DNA of 64,000 nucleotides from Bin87 sp963668585 (GCA_963668585.1 OY764869.1:1-64000), one strand, 5' to 3'; numbered from the stretch's first letter, positions 32,956-42,549 are shown. Numbers and translations: made by a program. The notes: generated by a model from the sequence alone, not told the origin.

Positions 32956-34176
32956 GTGATTCCCATGCAATCCGCGCTGGCTGGAAAAAACATTGTCCTT
33001 GGCGTAACCGGCAGCATAGCCTGCTATAAGGCGCTGGACCTGGCGAGCAAGTTGGTGCAAGCGGGCGCCAACGTCGAGACAATCCTCAGTTACGGCGCGA
33101 CCCAGTTCGTGACTCCTCTGGCGTTCCGCAGCCTCACCCACCGCTCCGTCGTAACCGACACCTTCGATCCGAACTCCGAACAGAGCGTCGAGCACGTCGC
33201 CCTGGCCCGCTGGGCCGACATCGTGGTGATCGCGCCGGCCACGGTTCACTGCATCGCCAAACTGGCCGCCGGCCTCGCCGACGACCCGTTGACCACCACC
33301 GTCATTGCCACGGAGGCGCCGCTCCTCGTTGCTCCGGCCATGGACGCCAATATGTACGACCATCCGGCCACCCGGGAGAATGTCGCCCGTCTGCGCTCAA
33401 GGGGCGTGTTCCTCGCCGGCCCGGCCCCGGGACGCCTCGCCTCCGGTCTGATGGGAATGGGCCGTCTGGTCGAACCGATGGATCTCCTTGGGCACATCGC
33501 CGCCGCCCTCGGCAAGCAAGGTGACCTCGCCGGCCGCAAGATTATTATCAGCGCCGGCGGCACCCAGGAAGCCATCGATCCGGTGCGCGTGATCACCAAT
33601 CACTCGTCCGGACGCATGGGGTTCGCCGTCGCCGAAGCAGCCCGCGACCGCGGCGCGGAGGTGGTTCTGGTGACCGCGCCCACCGCGCTTCCCGACCCTC
33701 CGCTCATCCGCGTGGCGCCGGTGCTCTCGGCCCAGGATATGTGCGACGCCGTGCTGGCAGAGACTCCCACCGCCGACGCCCTGATCATGGCCGCCGCCGT
33801 GGCCGACTATCGTCCGGCCGTGGCCGCCGAGCAGAAGATCAAAAAGACTGCCGCCGACGAGATGTCTATTGACTTGGAAAAAACCACCGATATACTGGCG
33901 ACGGCTGTGGGCGACTTCGTTCGCGTCGGCTTCTCCGCAGAGAGTGAAAACCTGGAGGCCAACGCCGCCGATAAGGTCCGACGCAAGTCGCTGGATCTCA
34001 TCGTCGCCAACGACATCACGGAGGAAGGCAGCGGGTTCGGTGTGGATACCAACCGTGTCGTGTTGATAGATCGCGAGTTGCAAGCCGAGCGACTGCCCTT
34101 GCTCACCAAGTATGAAGTGGGCCACCGTATCCTTGATCGTGTGGTAACCCTGCTGCCCGGGCGCGCCCCGGCTTGA
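32956..34176 (+). CDS. coaBC: Phosphopantothenoylcysteine decarboxylase/synthetase
   Basis: A 406-residue bifunctional enzyme. The N-terminal flavoprotein CoaC domain (about 1-180) has LGVTGSIACYKALDLASKL, PATVHCIAKLAAGLADDPL and the substrate loop VAPAMDANMYDHPA. The C-terminal CoaB synthetase domain has IIISAGGTQEAIDPVRVITNH, NHSSGRMGFAVAEAARDRG, AVADYRPAVAAEQKIKK and LIVANDI. It couples phosphopantothenate to cysteine with CTP, then decarboxylates. Start is GTG at 32956 or ATG at 32965. It follows coaX directly. Confidence 0.96.
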   Translation: MIPMQSALAGKNIVLGVTGSIACYKALDLASKLVQAGANVETILSYGATQFVTPLAFRSLTHRSVVTDTFDPNSEQSVEHVALARWADIVVIAPATVHCIAKLAAGLADDPLTTTVIATEAPLLVAPAMDANMYDHPATRENVARLRSRGVFLAGPAPGRLASGLMGMGRLVEPMDLLGHIAAALGKQGDLAGRKIIISAGGTQEAIDPVRVITNHSSGRMGFAVAEAARDRGAEVVLVTAPTALPDPPLIRVAPVLSAQDMCDAVLAETPTADALIMAAAVADYRPAVAAEQKIKKTAADEMSIDLEKTTDILATAVGDFVRVGFSAESENLEANAADKVRRKSLDLIVANDITEEGSGFGVDTNRVVLIDRELQAERLPLLTKYEVGHRILDRVVTLLPGRAPA

Positions 34177-34236
34177 CCACAGGTTTGTAGCGTCCCTATC
34201 CCAAATAACTGAAACCGACTCCAAATAAGGAACGCC

Positions 34237-35901
34237 ATGAGACCCAGATACTCGCTCAGCATGCTCCGCGGCGATCTGTTCGGTGGCATCACAGCGTCCG
34301 TGGTGGGGTTGCCGGTCGCGCTGGCATTCGGCGTAGCCTCCGGCCTGGGTCCCATCGCCGGAATGTACGGCGCCATCGCGGTCGGATTCTTCGCCGCCGT
34401 ATTCGGCGGCACCCGTTCCCAGATCTCCGGACCCACCGGCCCCATGAGCGTCGCCATGGCGGTGATTGTCACCGTCCATTCCGAGGGCGACTTCGCCAAG
34501 GCTTTCACCGTGGTGGTGCTGGCCGGTCTCATCCAGATGTTCCTGGGCGCCATCAGAATCGGGCGGTTTGTCGCCTACACGCCCTACTCCGTAATATCCG
34601 GCTTCATGACCGGCATCGGCATCATCGTCATGCTGGTGCAGGTGGCCCCCTTCGTGGGCGCCGAGGCTCAACCCGGTGGAGTGTTGTCGAAAATCAGCTC
34701 AATCCCGGATGCTATAGCCAACGCCCAGGTACACTCCCTGATCGTCGCCGCCATCACCCTCCTGGTGGGTGTGCTTTGGCGGCCGCCGCTGAGCCGGTAC
34801 CTTCCCGCGCCCCTGGCGGCCATGATCATCGGCTCCGCTGTCGGCATCTTCTGGCTCACCGACCTCAGAGTCATCGGTGATGTGCCCACCGGCCTCCCGG
34901 ACTTGCGCATCCCGGTCTTTGACATAGGTTTCATCCTCAGTTCGCTGACCCCCGCGTTGATCCTGGCGCTGCTCGGCTCCATCGACAGCCTGCTCACTTC
35001 CCTAATCGCCGACGCGCTGACCCGCACCCGCCACAATGCCAACCGTGAGTTGATCGGCCAGGGAATCGGAAACACCATCGCCGGTCTGATCGGCGGCCTG
35101 CCCGGCGCCGGCGCCACCCTGGGCACCGTCATCAACATCCGCTCAGGCGGACGCACACCGTTCTCAGGTGTTGTGCGCGCCGGCGTCCTCCTAGCCCTGG
35201 TGCTGGGACTCGGCCGGTACGTCACGGAAATACCCCACGCCGTCCTGGCCGGCATCCTGGTCAAGGTGGGTTGGGACATCATCGACTGGAAACTCATCAA
35301 GCGGGCCCACAAGATTCAGCGCGACCACCTGGTCGTCATGGTCATCACCCTGGCGCTTACGGTGTTCCTAGACCTGGTGACCGCCATCGCCATCGGCCTG
35401 ATCGCGGCAGGAATGGTGGCGGCCCGGCAGGTGGAGCGCCAAGAGTTGGACAGCGTAGTGTCCACTCCCCTGCTTGACCAGACCTTCCTCTACGACACCC
35501 CCGAGGAAGCGGCGGCGGCCAACGACGGTGACGAGTTCGCCGCCCGCGTCGGCGTCGTCGGCATGCGCGGTCGATTCTCCGTCGCATCCTCCAGCAATCT
35601 GGTCAACACCATCGGCGGCGATATCCGCGACCATGAGGTCGTAATCTTCGACTTCTCGGAAACGCTCTACATGGACGACAGCGCCGCCATGGTCGTGGAG
35701 CAGATGATTGATATCGCCACGGAAGAGGACACCGAGTCCATCGTCATGGGTCTCTCCGGCTCCGCGGTGGAAGAAAACCTCCACGCCCTCAACATCCTGG
35801 CCAAGGTTCCGGAAGACCGCTTCGTGGAAGACTTGGACGGCGCCCGGGAAGTGGCAAAGAGTATCCTGCACGTAGAACCCGAACCTGCGGAGGCAGCCTG
35901 A
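34237..35901 (+). CDS. SulP family inorganic anion transporter with STAS domain
   Basis: A 554-residue membrane protein. Residues about 1-400 hold 10-14 hydrophobic segments of the SLC26/SulP fold, with GGITASVVGLPVALAFGVASG, GPTGPMSVAMAVIV and LLGSIDSLLTSLIADALTRT, then NRELIGQGIGNTIAGLIGGLPGAG. Residues about 440-545 form a cytoplasmic STAS domain (VVIFDFSETLYMDDSAAMVVE). It likely imports sulfate or bicarbonate. AAGGAA precedes the ATG. Its stop overlaps the next gene by one base (TGATG), so the two are cotranslated. Confidence 0.92.
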   Translation: MRPRYSLSMLRGDLFGGITASVVGLPVALAFGVASGLGPIAGMYGAIAVGFFAAVFGGTRSQISGPTGPMSVAMAVIVTVHSEGDFAKAFTVVVLAGLIQMFLGAIRIGRFVAYTPYSVISGFMTGIGIIVMLVQVAPFVGAEAQPGGVLSKISSIPDAIANAQVHSLIVAAITLLVGVLWRPPLSRYLPAPLAAMIIGSAVGIFWLTDLRVIGDVPTGLPDLRIPVFDIGFILSSLTPALILALLGSIDSLLTSLIADALTRTRHNANRELIGQGIGNTIAGLIGGLPGAGATLGTVINIRSGGRTPFSGVVRAGVLLALVLGLGRYVTEIPHAVLAGILVKVGWDIIDWKLIKRAHKIQRDHLVVMVITLALTVFLDLVTAIAIGLIAAGMVAARQVERQELDSVVSTPLLDQTFLYDTPEEAAAANDGDEFAARVGVVGMRGRFSVASSSNLVNTIGGDIRDHEVVIFDFSETLYMDDSAAMVVEQMIDIATEEDTESIVMGLSGSAVEENLHALNILAKVPEDRFVEDLDGAREVAKSILHVEPEPAEAA

Positions 35902-36833
35902 TGCGTATCGGAGTATTTGTTGGAGCGTCCGCCGCCGACCTGATGAGCCTTGACGATCTCATCGGGCGCATCAAGCAGGCCGAGGCCGATGGGTTTGACA
36001 GCTTTTGGGTGCCCCATATTTCGGCGCGCGGTTACGATGCCCTGACCGTTCTTGCCCTCGCCGGCATGCAGACCAGCCGCATCGAGTTGGGCGTCGGCGT
36101 GGTTCCCACCTATCCAAGGCACCCGATGGCGCTGGCCCAGCAGGCGATAACCACCGCTGCGGCTTCCAACAGCCGTTTTATCCTAGGCATCGGCCCGTCG
36201 CACCGTCCCGGCATCGAGGAGAGTTTCGGCCTGTCCTACGACCGCCCTGCCCTGCACACCCGCGAGTACCTTTCGGTACTGCGTCCCCTCATAGACGAGG
36301 GACGCGTTCAGTTCTCCGGAGAGTTCTACAACGTCAACGCCGAACTGGACGTGCTGGACCGCCCGACCTGCACGGTGGTCATCTCCGCCCTCGCGCCGCG
36401 TATGCTGCGCCTGGCCGGCCAGCGGGCCGACGGCACCATAACCTGGATGGCAGGCCCCAAAGCCATCAGGGAACACGTCCGCCCTCGCATCAACGCCGCC
36501 GCCGACTCAGTCGGGCGACCCGAACCTCGCATCTGCGTCGGACTGCCCGCAACCGTCTGCGACGATGAGGCCGTCGGGCGTCGCGCGGCCGCCGAATCCT
36601 ACGAACGCTACGGGCGGCTGGTCAACTACCGCCGCATCCTGGACGTTGAGGATGTGGAAGGCCCGTCAGAAGTCGCCGTGGTCGGCAACGAGTCATCCTT
36701 GAAAAGCCAACTGGAAGCCTTCGCCGACGCTGGCGCCACCGACTTCATCGCCAACATCTTCACCGCCGGCGACGACACCGACTCCAACGCACGTACCTAC
36801 GCGGCGCTACGGGATTTGGTGGGCAAGGTTTAG
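35901..36833 (+). CDS. Luciferase-like (LLM class) flavin/F420-dependent oxidoreductase
   Basis: A 310-residue TIM-barrel protein of the bacterial luciferase/F420 reductase superfamily. Features: IGRIKQAEADGFDSFWVPH, RIELGVGVVPTYPRHPMALAQQAITT, NSRFILGIGPSHRPGIEESFGL and LSALAPRMLRLAGQRADGTITWMAGP-type core. Either FMNH2 or F420 could be the cofactor. It overlaps the SulP stop by one base. A C-terminal fragment resembling its last 16 residues reappears at about 37256-37320. Substrate unknown. Confidence 0.9.
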   Translation: MRIGVFVGASAADLMSLDDLIGRIKQAEADGFDSFWVPHISARGYDALTVLALAGMQTSRIELGVGVVPTYPRHPMALAQQAITTAAASNSRFILGIGPSHRPGIEESFGLSYDRPALHTREYLSVLRPLIDEGRVQFSGEFYNVNAELDVLDRPTCTVVISALAPRMLRLAGQRADGTITWMAGPKAIREHVRPRINAAADSVGRPEPRICVGLPATVCDDEAVGRRAAAESYERYGRLVNYRRILDVEDVEGPSEVAVVGNESSLKSQLEAFADAGATDFIANIFTAGDDTDSNARTYAALRDLVGKV

Positions 36834-36854
36834 CAGTCGACCACATTTCACCCG

Positions 36855-36880
36855 TCATCCCCGCTCGCGCGGGAATTCAG
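36855..36880. repeat. GTCATCCCCGCTCGCGCGGGAATTC palindrome
   Basis: Short inverted repeat CCCCGCTCGCGCGGG of a common intergenic type, 25 bases after the oxidoreductase stop. Confidence 0.5.
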
Positions 36881-36987
36881 TGATTTACGGGAGTGCCATT
36901 TGGTCGTGCATAGACGGATTTCTGTGCAAACCGTCTTACACTTCCATCGTGACAATGTACACATTCTGCAAAATATTTCGGGGGTTT

Positions 36988-37016
36988 TTGCCGTCCAGGG
37001 CTGTCCTTGTTAGAAT
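36988..37016 (+). promoter_or_regulatory. Candidate promoter of the small membrane protein gene
   Basis: TTGCCG at 36988-36993 and TAGAAT at 37011-37016, spacing 17, with TG ahead of the -10. GAGAGG lies before the ATG at 37046. Confidence 0.5.
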
Positions 37017-37045
37017 GTAGCCAGAACTGTGAACGAGAGGCCGGT

Positions 37046-37222
37046 ATGGACGCGCAGACCATCGCAATTCTCGGCGTGGGGGCAACTCTAATCTCTGTAT
37101 TCATGCCGCCGCTGATCATGCTGATACGCAGGGTGGACAAGTTGACGCAGGTCGTAACCGCGCTTGCGAATCACCGTCATGACCATGACGGCGCGGCTAC
37201 GTTCACGTTGCCCGCAGATTAG
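37046..37222 (+). CDS. Small single-span membrane protein, 58 aa
   Basis: ATG at 37046 preceded by GAGAGG; a longer in-frame start at 37007 is less likely. Residues about 5-28 (IAILGVGATLISVFMPPLIM) form one hydrophobic segment, followed by a charged segment RRVDKLTQVV and a His/Asp-rich tail (NHRHDHDG). Family not recognised. It has its own promoter-like sequence and is probably real, but small size limits certainty. Confidence 0.55.
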   Translation: MDAQTIAILGVGATLISVFMPPLIMLIRRVDKLTQVVTALANHRHDHDGAATFTLPAD

Positions 37223-37255
37223 CGGCCGAACAACGGCTGCAAAGACAGCCGGCAA

Positions 37256-37320
37256 CAACCCCGCCTCCAACCCCCGCACCTACGCCGCCCTAAAAGATCT
37301 GGTCGGCAAGATCCGACCGT
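37256..37320 (+). pseudogene. Remnant of a luciferase-like oxidoreductase C-terminus
   Basis: Reads ASNPRTYAALKDLVGKI, which matches the last residues (DSNARTYAALRDLVGKV) of the oxidoreductase ending at 36833. No start or upstream body is present; only this tail survives between the small membrane protein and the phosphatase. It suggests a former tandem duplicate, since deleted. Confidence 0.6.
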
Positions 37321-37339
37321 ACCAACCCAAGGACAATGA

Positions 37340-38188
37340 ATGGCATCGAACAAAAACAACGAAACCACTGACCTCCCCATCCCCCACTGCTATTGGGTCA
37401 TCCCCGGCCAACTGCTCGCCGGCGATTATCCGGGCGCGCCGGACGAAGCGTCCTCCCGGACTAAGCTTGCTCAACTCACCGACGCCGGTGTCTCCGCATT
37501 TATAGATCTCACGGAACCCGGCGAACGTACATGGGTCGGGCCCATGAAACCCTACGCTCACCTGCTCAGCGGCCCATCACACCAGCGTTTCGCCATCCGA
37601 GACCAGAAGACCCCGGCATCACCTGAGTTGACCAAGCAAGCGTTGGACGCCATCGATGCCCACCTGGCAGCCGGCAAGACGGTGTACGTCCATTGCTGGG
37701 GCGGCGTGGGACGCACCGGCACCATTATCGGCTGCTGGCTGGCACGCCGTTACCAGGAACCCGGCCAAGCCGCTCTGGACCGCCTCAAAGCGCTGTGGGA
37801 AAAGAACCCCAAATCACGAAAACCGTGGATCAGGTCGCCTGAAACCGACGCGCAGATACGCTACGTGCGCGAATGGGACGAAGACGTCGCCGCGGCGGCG
37901 GGAGCGGGCACGGCGGCGGAAAAAATTGCCGAATATCACCGCATAACGAACACGTCTGGCGACGACTTCGATGCCTTGCCGCCGCAGGTCAAGGTCTGGT
38001 ATCGGGATGACCGTATACAGAACGAGTCTTCGGTACGGTTCGCTGACCTCCCGTCGGAAACTAAAGATTGGTATCGGAAGGTCGCGTTGGCGCAGGTCAA
38101 GGCAGACCAAACCGGCGATTATTCTGAATTGATAACGTTGGGCGCATGGCAGGCCGACGAAGACGAAGCAGAGAGAGGCGAAGGCTGA
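37340..38188 (+). CDS. Dual-specificity-type tyrosine phosphatase with WYR tail repeats
   Basis: A 282-residue protein. Residues about 10-185 form a cysteine phosphatase domain: YWVIPGQLLAGDYPGAPDEA, AFIDLTEPGE, and the P-loop VHCWGGVGRTGTIIGCWLARR (HCxxGxGRTG, nucleophile Cys near residue 117). The general-acid Asp cannot be placed with confidence. The C-terminal 90 residues hold two copies of an FxxLPxxxKxWYR motif (FDALPPQVKVWYRDD and FADLPSETKDWYRKV), possibly a binding repeat. Cytoplasmic; target could be a phosphoprotein or phosphoinositol. Confidence 0.85.
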   Translation: MASNKNNETTDLPIPHCYWVIPGQLLAGDYPGAPDEASSRTKLAQLTDAGVSAFIDLTEPGERTWVGPMKPYAHLLSGPSHQRFAIRDQKTPASPELTKQALDAIDAHLAAGKTVYVHCWGGVGRTGTIIGCWLARRYQEPGQAALDRLKALWEKNPKSRKPWIRSPETDAQIRYVREWDEDVAAAAGAGTAAEKIAEYHRITNTSGDDFDALPPQVKVWYRDDRIQNESSVRFADLPSETKDWYRKVALAQVKADQTGDYSELITLGAWQADEDEAERGEG

Positions 38189-38235
38189 ACCACCCTTCGC
38201 CTCTCCGAACTGCCTGCAACGCCACAGATCAGCCT

Positions 38236-39102
38236 CTAGCTCACCGCTTCCTTGAACCGCCGGATCGCCTCGATGTGCTGGTCAGGGCCGCTGAGGCCGG
38301 CGCGCATGGTGTTCACCGACAGGTGCGACGCGCCCACATCATTCCAGTCTGAGGACAGCTTGTTCCAGTCGTCGGGGTCGTTGCTGTCCATGAGGGCAAC
38401 GCGACCCTCGACGCCGATGGCAGCGGGATCCCGGCCGTAGCCTCGGGCCAGTTCGCGCATCTCTTCCAGTTTTTCCCGTCCCTCTCCGTCGGGTTTGAAC
38501 TGCGGGAACCATCCGTCGCCCGTGCGCGCGATCCGACGCACCACCTGGGGCGCGCCGCCGCCGAACCACACGGGAATCGGGCGCTGCACCGGCAGAGGGT
38601 TGATGCCGGCATGGGTGATCTTGTGATAGCGGCCCTCGTAATTGACCACCTCCTGCGTCCAGAGCATCCGCATCACCTCGATCTGCTCGGCGGAGCGGCG
38701 GCCGCGGTTCTCCCAGTTCTCCCCCAGGGCTTCGTACTCAACCTCATTCCATCCCACACCGATGCCCAGGCGCAGCCGGCCATTGGTCAGCACGTCCACC
38801 TCGGCGGTCTGCTTGGCCACCAGCGCCGTCTGACGCTGCGGCAGGATGATGATGCCCGTGCAGAACTCGATCTTCTCGGTCAGCGCGGCCAGGTAGCCGA
38901 ACATCACGAACGGCTCATGGAACATATCGTCCTTGTTGTAGGGACGGTTCCACTCGGCGCGTTGCGTGTGGTCCGCGCCCAGCACATGGTCGAAAACCAG
39001 CAGGTGCTCATAGCCCAAAGCCTCGGCGGCCTGAGCAAAGTCCTTCACGGCCACTGGGTCGGCCCCGATCTCGGTTTGCGGGAAAATGGCTCCTAGTTGC
39101 AT
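38236..39102 (-). CDS. LLM class F420-dependent oxidoreductase
   Basis: A 288-residue TIM-barrel oxidoreductase. ATG at 39102 with GGAG ahead, chosen over the longer start at 39156 because family members begin MxLGxxFPQ. Motifs: AAEALGYEHLLVFDHVLG, TEKIEFCTGIIILPQRQTALVA, RLRLGIGVGWNEVEYEALG, IPVWFGGGAPQVVRRIARTG. This pattern is typical of the TIGR03619 F420-dependent group, implying F420 in this organism. A single-gene transcript; convergent with the phosphatase. Confidence 0.9.
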   Translation of the reverse strand: MQLGAIFPQTEIGADPVAVKDFAQAAEALGYEHLLVFDHVLGADHTQRAEWNRPYNKDDMFHEPFVMFGYLAALTEKIEFCTGIIILPQRQTALVAKQTAEVDVLTNGRLRLGIGVGWNEVEYEALGENWENRGRRSAEQIEVMRMLWTQEVVNYEGRYHKITHAGINPLPVQRPIPVWFGGGAPQVVRRIARTGDGWFPQFKPDGEGREKLEEMRELARGYGRDPAAIGVEGRVALMDSNDPDDWNKLSSDWNDVGASHLSVNTMRAGLSGPDQHIEAIRRFKEAVS

Positions 39103-39322
39103 GGTGAAAATACTCCTTTGCGACAAACGGGAGTCTGATTGCATTGAGATTGCCACGCCATTCTATCCGCCACCGGGTTTGCGCGCCACCGGCAACGCAT
39201 CCCCGCGGCTCATGGTGAGCCTGTCGAACCACCGGCCCACCACCCACCGCTCATCCTCATATCCTGTCCATCCTGTGCATCCATGTAAAATGATAGCCAC
39301 CCTTTCACGGAGCAGCGCCCAA

Positions 39323-39805
39323 ATGACACCGGTAACCCGCCAGAAGAAAATCGAGTCCTACCGCAACGCATACGACCAACTTGTCGAAGCATTGCGCAAG
39401 TTCCCCAGGGAGATGTGGCAGTTCCGCGACGAACACGGCTGCTGGAGCATCCACGAGCACGTCATCCACATCACCGACAGCGAGGCCAACAGCTACATCC
39501 GGGCTCGCCGGCTCATCGCCGAACCGGGCCGGACGCTCATGGACTACGACGAGAACCAATGGGCCGTCGCGCTGGACTACCACGATCAGGACATTGACGA
39601 CACTCTCAACCTGTTCCAGTGGCTGCGGAACAAGACCTACACGCTGATCCGGTCCCTGCCCGAATCGGCCTGGTCGAACACGGCCTACCATCCCGAGAAC
39701 GGCGACACCACGCTCGACGACTGGCTGGACATCTACGAGGCCCACGTCCGCGAGCATGTGGAGTACATGCAGCAGAACTACCAAGCATGGCGGGCGCAGG
39801 CGTGA
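39323..39805 (+). CDS. DinB family protein
   Basis: A 160-residue four-helix-bundle protein of the DinB/YfiT superfamily. A likely metal-binding triad of His is visible in CWSIHEHVIHITDSEAN (near residue 45) and YEAHVREHVEYMQQNY near the C-terminus. Some family members are bacillithiol- or mycothiol-dependent transferases; others have no known role. ATG chosen at 39323, at the start of the conserved helix; the preceding sequence contains the dispersed CCTGTCGA motif and is not coding. Confidence 0.78.
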   Translation: MTPVTRQKKIESYRNAYDQLVEALRKFPREMWQFRDEHGCWSIHEHVIHITDSEANSYIRARRLIAEPGRTLMDYDENQWAVALDYHDQDIDDTLNLFQWLRNKTYTLIRSLPESAWSNTAYHPENGDTTLDDWLDIYEAHVREHVEYMQQNYQAWRAQA

Positions 39806-39842
39806 AAGGCCCGATCCGCCGTCGTGGTCTCGGATTCTAAAC

Positions 39843-39868
39843 AAAAGGGGCGAATGAGCATTCGCCCC
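39843..39868 (-). terminator. Terminator of secA
   Basis: Minus strand GGGGCGAATG and CATTCGCCCC form a 10-base stem with a 2-base loop and run into TTTT. Confidence 0.85.
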
Positions 39869-39891
39869 TGAACGTTGATTCCTGCGGGTGG

Positions 39892-42549
39892 CTAGGCGTT
39901 GGCGCCGCAACACCGCTTGTACTTGCGGCCGCTGCCGCAGGGGCACCGAGAGTTGCGTCCGATCTTGCCGCCCGGCCGTGGCGCGACAGCGGTTCGCCCA
40001 GGGGCCACCGCAGCCATGGGGCTGACCGGCGCGCGGTTGGCCGCGCGGCCTCCGGTTGGAGCAGCCTCGTTCGTGTCAGCGCGCTGCGAAGGGGCATCCG
40101 GACTCAGGGTAACGTGAAACAGCGTATGGGTGACCGTCCGTCCGACCTGCCGCCACATTTCCGCAAAGTTGTTGCGTCCTTCCGTCCGGTACACCGCCAG
40201 AGGATCGCGCTGACCCACCGCTTGCAATCCGACGCCGGTGCGCAAATCCTCCATGGAAGTCAGGTGTCGCACCCAATGGTCATCAATGATTTGCAACAAC
40301 AGGTAGCGTACCAGGGTGTTCATTCCGTCCGCGCCCAGGCCGCGTTCTTTCTCGTCGTAAAGCGTTTCGGCGTGGCGGTCCAGGATGTCTGCGATGGCTT
40401 CGCGGCGGTGCTGGAGCACCTTTTCCGGAGTGTCGATAGCCGTTGGCGGTGGACAAATCCGGCTCAGCTCGGCCAGGAAAGGATCGACGTTCCAGTCGTC
40501 GGCATGGCGCGCCCCGAGGTGGGTTGACATCAGGCCGCTGAACTCGCCGCGAAGCATTTCCAGCACCCGTTCGCGGAGGCCCTCTCCGTCCAGTAACCTG
40601 GCGCGGTCCTCGTAGATCTGCTTGCGCTGCTGCTGAAGCACGTCGTCGAAATTCAACAGGTGTTTGCGCATATCAAAGTGATGCCCCTCGACTTTGACCT
40701 GCGCGCTGGCGATGGACTTGGTAATGATCTTGTTTTCCAGCGGCTCGTCCTCTTCAAGGCCGGTCCAGCTCATCACGCTCTTGATGCGGTCGCCGCCGAA
40801 GCGTTGCATCAATTCGTCTTCCAGCGCGACGAAGAACTGGCTGCTGCCCGGGTCGCCCTGGCGTCCGGCGCGGCCACGAAGCTGATTATCCACCCGCCGC
40901 GCTTCGTGATGCTCGGTGCCGATAACGTGCAGGCCCCCGAGGGCAATGACCCGGTCGTGCTCGGGCTGCCAGTCCTCGCGGTCGGTATCGGCGCCGCCCA
41001 GGACGATGTCGGTGCCGCGTCCAGCCATGTTGGTGGATACCGTGACGGAGCCAGCGCGGCCCGCCTGGGCAATGATTGAGGCCTCACGCTCGTGGTTGCG
41101 GGCATTGAGCACCTGGTGCTGGACACCGCGCTTGCGCAGGAGTTCGCTCAGCCATTCCGATGTTTCGACCGAGGTGGTGCCAACCAGCACCGGCTGTCCC
41201 GCCTCGGACCGCTCGATGATGCTGTTGATGACGGCCTTCCATTTACCGTCGTCGGTGGCAAAAATCAGGTCGTCCGCATCGTCGCGGATCATGGGCTGGT
41301 TGGTGGGAACGGCAACCACTTCCAGACCGTAGATTTTGTAGAACTCCTCCGATTCGGTGACCGCCGTACCGGTCATGCCCGACAGTTTGGGGTACAACCG
41401 GAAGTAGTTTTGCAGGGTAATGGTGGCATAGGTCATGCTTTCGCCCTGGGGCTTGACGCCCTCCTTGACCTCTACCGCCTGGTGCAAGCCGTCGGACCAG
41501 CGCCGGCCGAACTGCAGACGTCCCGTGAACTCGTCCACGATGATCACCTCGCCGTTCTGGACCACGTAGTCCTTGTCCTTAACCTTCTGCACATGGGCGA
41601 CCACGGCGTTTTCGACGTACTGGACGTAGTGAAAGTTTTCGGGCTCGTAAAGATTGGTGACGTGCAGGTGCCGTTCGGCTTTTGCGATGCCCTCCTCGGT
41701 GAGCGAGATGGCCTGGGTCCGTTCGTCTATGGTGTAGTCCTCATATTCCCGCAGACGTTTGGCCAATCGGTCGCAGTCCTGATAATGGCCGGAGGATTGA
41801 CGCGCAGGGCCGCTTATGATCAACGGTGTGCGGGCCTCGTCAATGAGGATGTTGTCCACCTCGTCCACGATGGCGAAAACGCCGCGCCCGTGCTGAGCAC
41901 GCAAATCAGGGCTGATGGCGATGTTGTCGCGGAGGTAATCGAACCCGAATTCGCTGTTGGTCCCGTAGATAATGTCGGCTTTATAAGCGTCCTCGCGAGA
42001 CACGGGCCTGATATGCTCGAATCCTCCACGGCCTACGTCGGTGACTTCGGGGTCGTAGATGTAAGCCGAGTCGTGCTGGAGGCAACCGACGGTGAGGCCC
42101 AGCAGGTCGTAGATGGGACCCATCCATACCGGGTCGCGACGCGCCAGGTAGTCGTTCACGGTCACGATATGCACGCCGTCGCCGGTGAGCGCGTTGAGGT
42201 AGGCGGGCAGCGTTGCCACCAGCGTTTTGCCCTCTCCGGTCTTCATCTCGGCGATCTTGCCGTGGTGCAGCACCGCGCCGCCGATTAGCTGGACATCATA
42301 GTGACGCTGGCCCAGCGTGCGGCGGGCCGCCTCACGCACAACGGCAAAAGCCTCAGGCAGCATGGCATCAATGGATTCGCCATCGGCCAGGCGGCTGCGA
42401 AATTCTTCGGTTTTGGCGCTGAGCGCGGCATCCGGCAGGTTCCGCACCGAATCCTCCAGGCGGTTGACCTGTGGAACCAATTGGGTGCGAAGCTTTTCGG
42501 CGGCGCGTTCGGGCGTATCGCCCACAATCTTCTTCAAAAAGGAAACCAT
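39892..42549 (-). CDS. secA: Preprotein translocase subunit SecA
   Basis: An 885-residue ATPase that drives proteins through SecYEG. Walker A is EMKTGEGKTLVATLPAY (near residue 100), Walker B is IVDEVDNILIDEARTPL, and the preprotein cross-linking domain follows. Motif V/VI includes VSTNMAGRGTDIVLGGAD and NQLRGRAGRQGDPGSSQFF. The C-terminus ends in a zinc-binding SEC-C motif, CPCGSGRKYKRCCG, used to contact SecB or the ribosome. Length and order are normal. One transcript, ended by the hairpin at 39843. Confidence 0.98.
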   Translation of the reverse strand: MVSFLKKIVGDTPERAAEKLRTQLVPQVNRLEDSVRNLPDAALSAKTEEFRSRLADGESIDAMLPEAFAVVREAARRTLGQRHYDVQLIGGAVLHHGKIAEMKTGEGKTLVATLPAYLNALTGDGVHIVTVNDYLARRDPVWMGPIYDLLGLTVGCLQHDSAYIYDPEVTDVGRGGFEHIRPVSREDAYKADIIYGTNSEFGFDYLRDNIAISPDLRAQHGRGVFAIVDEVDNILIDEARTPLIISGPARQSSGHYQDCDRLAKRLREYEDYTIDERTQAISLTEEGIAKAERHLHVTNLYEPENFHYVQYVENAVVAHVQKVKDKDYVVQNGEVIIVDEFTGRLQFGRRWSDGLHQAVEVKEGVKPQGESMTYATITLQNYFRLYPKLSGMTGTAVTESEEFYKIYGLEVVAVPTNQPMIRDDADDLIFATDDGKWKAVINSIIERSEAGQPVLVGTTSVETSEWLSELLRKRGVQHQVLNARNHEREASIIAQAGRAGSVTVSTNMAGRGTDIVLGGADTDREDWQPEHDRVIALGGLHVIGTEHHEARRVDNQLRGRAGRQGDPGSSQFFVALEDELMQRFGGDRIKSVMSWTGLEEDEPLENKIITKSIASAQVKVEGHHFDMRKHLLNFDDVLQQQRKQIYEDRARLLDGEGLRERVLEMLRGEFSGLMSTHLGARHADDWNVDPFLAELSRICPPPTAIDTPEKVLQHRREAIADILDRHAETLYDEKERGLGADGMNTLVRYLLLQIIDDHWVRHLTSMEDLRTGVGLQAVGQRDPLAVYRTEGRNNFAEMWRQVGRTVTHTLFHVTLSPDAPSQRADTNEAAPTGGRAANRAPVSPMAAVAPGRTAVAPRPGGKIGRNSRCPCGSGRKYKRCCGANA

